Source: Oikopleura dioica
Taxonomy: Eukaryota; Chordata; Appendicularia; Copelata; Oikopleuridae
NCBI GenBank assembly: GCA_907165135.1
Contig: OU015567.1
Coordinates: 13,645,001 to 13,709,000, forward strand
Direction of reading: 5' to 3'
DNA length: 64,000 bases
A program made the position numbers and the translations under genes. Shown here piece after piece: positions 62,491 through 64,000 of the stretch. The first letter of the stretch is position 1, and each line of letters begins with the position of its first letter. The notes under the pieces were generated by a model. It was not told where the DNA came from. It made no database searches and saw only the letters and a list, made by a program, of their open reading frames with translations.

Positions 62491-63592
62491 TTATAAGTAC
62501 AGTCTGAAAATAAGTGAGAGTTTTGAGCAAACTGGGCAAGTGGTCAATCGTTTGGCGGGAAACACAAGCGTCTTGGGGAGTTTCTTCAAGCATTGAAAGC
62601 AAAATGCGTGCCCACAACCGAGGGTAGCGTTGATGTTATTCGTGAGGCAAATTTTACATGAGACAAGGAGCTCAAGATCATCTTTTTCCGCTTCAAGTTG
62701 ATTTGTTCTTGAGTCCTAAGCGATATGATCGAGTGGTTTTCTTTTATGATTTTGAGTACCTGTGATTGAAATTCGTTCTTGATTGCATTCTTGATCAGTT
62801 CATGAAGATTATTTTTTCTTGCTTGCTTGTTTTCGTTTTTCTTAAAAAGATTTAGATAGGAAAAGCCTCTCTCCCTCACCATTTGATTTGCTCGTATAAG
62901 ATTCCGATTTCAGTCTCCATCATGCTAATGATTTGATCTTTCTCAAAGTTATCCCGCTTCAGTTTTCTTATTTCTCGATCTTTCTGTTCCGAATCATTTG
63001 TGACATGTCGAATCATAGAAGATTTTGATTGCTGCAGCTCAGCATCTGTTATTCTTGGTTTTGAATGACGTGGTAGCGGAACAGGCGGCTCTGGAGGTGC
63101 GGGTTTATGCGTCGGAACAAGTGGTGTATCATGCTTTGCTGGTTTTACTGGCTCATTTTCTTGAACATCATCCATTGTTTGTCCTTTGGCAGGAGAGACA
63201 AGCATCTTTGGGATTTTTTTCAAATATTCAACGGATGATTTATATTTTTACTTGCTAAAAGAAAATGCTTTCCCAAAAAGTTCATCATGTCTTGCTGGTT
63301 TCGTCGGCGGCCTTTCTGGCTCATCACTCTCCTCGGCGCAGTGACTTTCCTTGATGTGATTGTGGGGACTTGACTCGGAAGTTGGGTTTACGTTATAAAG
63401 ATTTTGAAAATTCTCGAGGCCTTCATTCACCGGATCATTTTCCTGAACATCTTCATCTTCCTCATCAGAAAGGTCATTCTTCTTGGGTTGATTCAGAGGT
63501 CTTGGTTTGAAAGTTGGATTTGGATTTGGAAGATTTTTGAGCCGCTCAAGTTTTTCTTTGAAATCCGCTACCTCTTCCTCTATCATTATCAA
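62491..63592 (-). CDS. RING-finger protein, array copy 3 (longest)
   Basis: Start MIMIEEEVADFKEKLERLKN at 63592. Acidic region DLSDEEDEDVQENDPVNEGL, PTKPARHDELFGKAFSFSK, intron, then a second similar module DDVQENEPVKPAKHDTPL, Pro-rich PPEPPVPLPRHSKPR, coiled coil (QKDREIRKLKRDNFEKDQII, METEIGILYEQIKW), a further exon NNLHELIKNAIKNEF, and the RING exon NQLEAEKDDLELLVSCKICL, CGHAFCFQCLKKLPK, CPVCSKLSLIFRLYL, TAA at 62491-62493. The internal DVQEN..P(V/T)KPA(K/R)HD repeat suggests a partial internal duplication absent from copies 1 and 2. Confidence 0.72.
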
Positions 63593-64000
63593 GTTCTCTT
63601 TGACTGATGGTGAATTACAGCGAATTCTTATTCGATACTCTCTCTATTTACAGAGACTATTGACGTACTGTTTATTTTACCTTACTAGGCATCTAAAATT
63701 TTGAAAATCGTTCGTTTCGATTGTCATTACTCAAAAGCAAGTGAAATTATTAATACATTTGCCATTCTGAAATTCGGTCGTGTTAGAATAATATTGAATT
63801 TCTGTCCATAATGCTTGACTTATCAAAAATTGAGGACAACACAAATTTGAGAACCTTTGTTTTCATCTAAAAATCGAGTGAAAAATCTGAATTGCGAGCT
63901 GTTTTCAAATACTGCACCTGGCCGTGGCCCTCCAGCAGCGAAGATTTCGCTTCGATTAGGCCACTCTTACCGGCAAAAATTTTCACTTTGGCGCATTTTA
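63593..64000. other. Upstream flank of RING copy 3
   Basis: About 410 bp to the window end; no coding frame with recognisable content. Presumed promoter of copy 3. Confidence 0.35.

Overview
The window is compact animal nuclear DNA, most likely from an appendicularian tunicate such as Oikopleura dioica. This is an inference. It rests on about 33 protein genes in 64 kb, introns mostly 35-110 bp, runs of co-oriented genes separated by about 25-180 bp with a splice-acceptor-like TTTNAG just before many start codons (as expected for spliced-leader trans-splicing of operons), several introns that fit only non-GT donors (GA-AG, GG-AG), and chordate-type proteins (TMIE, a muscarinic receptor, SIX3/6). 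No bacterial, CRISPR, tRNA or rRNA features were seen.

Layout. 0-4.2 kb: TTC7 (-), with an inverted-repeat element in intron 1, divergent from CFDP1 (+). 4.4-12.6 kb: five minus-strand genes in operon-like order (transcribed from high to low coordinate): an unrecognised gene, WDR82, ERCC8-like, PIGO, ZC2HC1. 13.2-20.5 kb: SMARCAL1 then WDR59 (+); a two-TM-like gene sits inside the penultimate region of SMARCAL1. 20.7-21.2 kb: TMIE (-). 21.6-33.1 kb: DCAF11, SHOC2, DHX38 and an unrecognised secreted protein (+); a C2H2 zinc-finger gene lies antisense inside a 1.9 kb DHX38 intron. 33.7-35.9 kb: RPN2 (+). 36.5-43.0 kb: three extracellular or membrane genes (+): a two-domain C-type lectin, a PLA2-like protein lacking the catalytic His/Asp, and an M1 aminopeptidase-like protein lacking all zinc ligands. 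43.6-48.1 kb: six cytosolic ribosomal protein genes (-), RPS20-RPL26-RPL11-RPS13-RPS5-RPS9. 49.1-51.4 kb: PLK1 (+), with a one-base frame break in the activation loop. 51.7-52.8 kb: secreted Thr-tract protein (-). 52.8-55.2 kb: no gene seen. 55.2-57.4 kb: muscarinic acetylcholine receptor (+). 57.6-59.5 kb: SIX3/6 homeobox (-) with two small predicted genes just upstream on the same strand. 60.3-63.6 kb: three tandem RING-finger paralogues (-).

How it fits together. Most genes are housekeeping (ribosome, splicing, ER glycosylation/GPI anchoring, genome maintenance, nutrient and phosphoinositide signalling) and sit in putative polycistrons. Developmental, neural and secreted genes (SIX3/6, muscarinic receptor, lectin, PLA2-like, Thr-tract protein) sit alone with longer flanks and, in several cases, a recognisable TATA box. 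That division is typical of operon-bearing tunicates.
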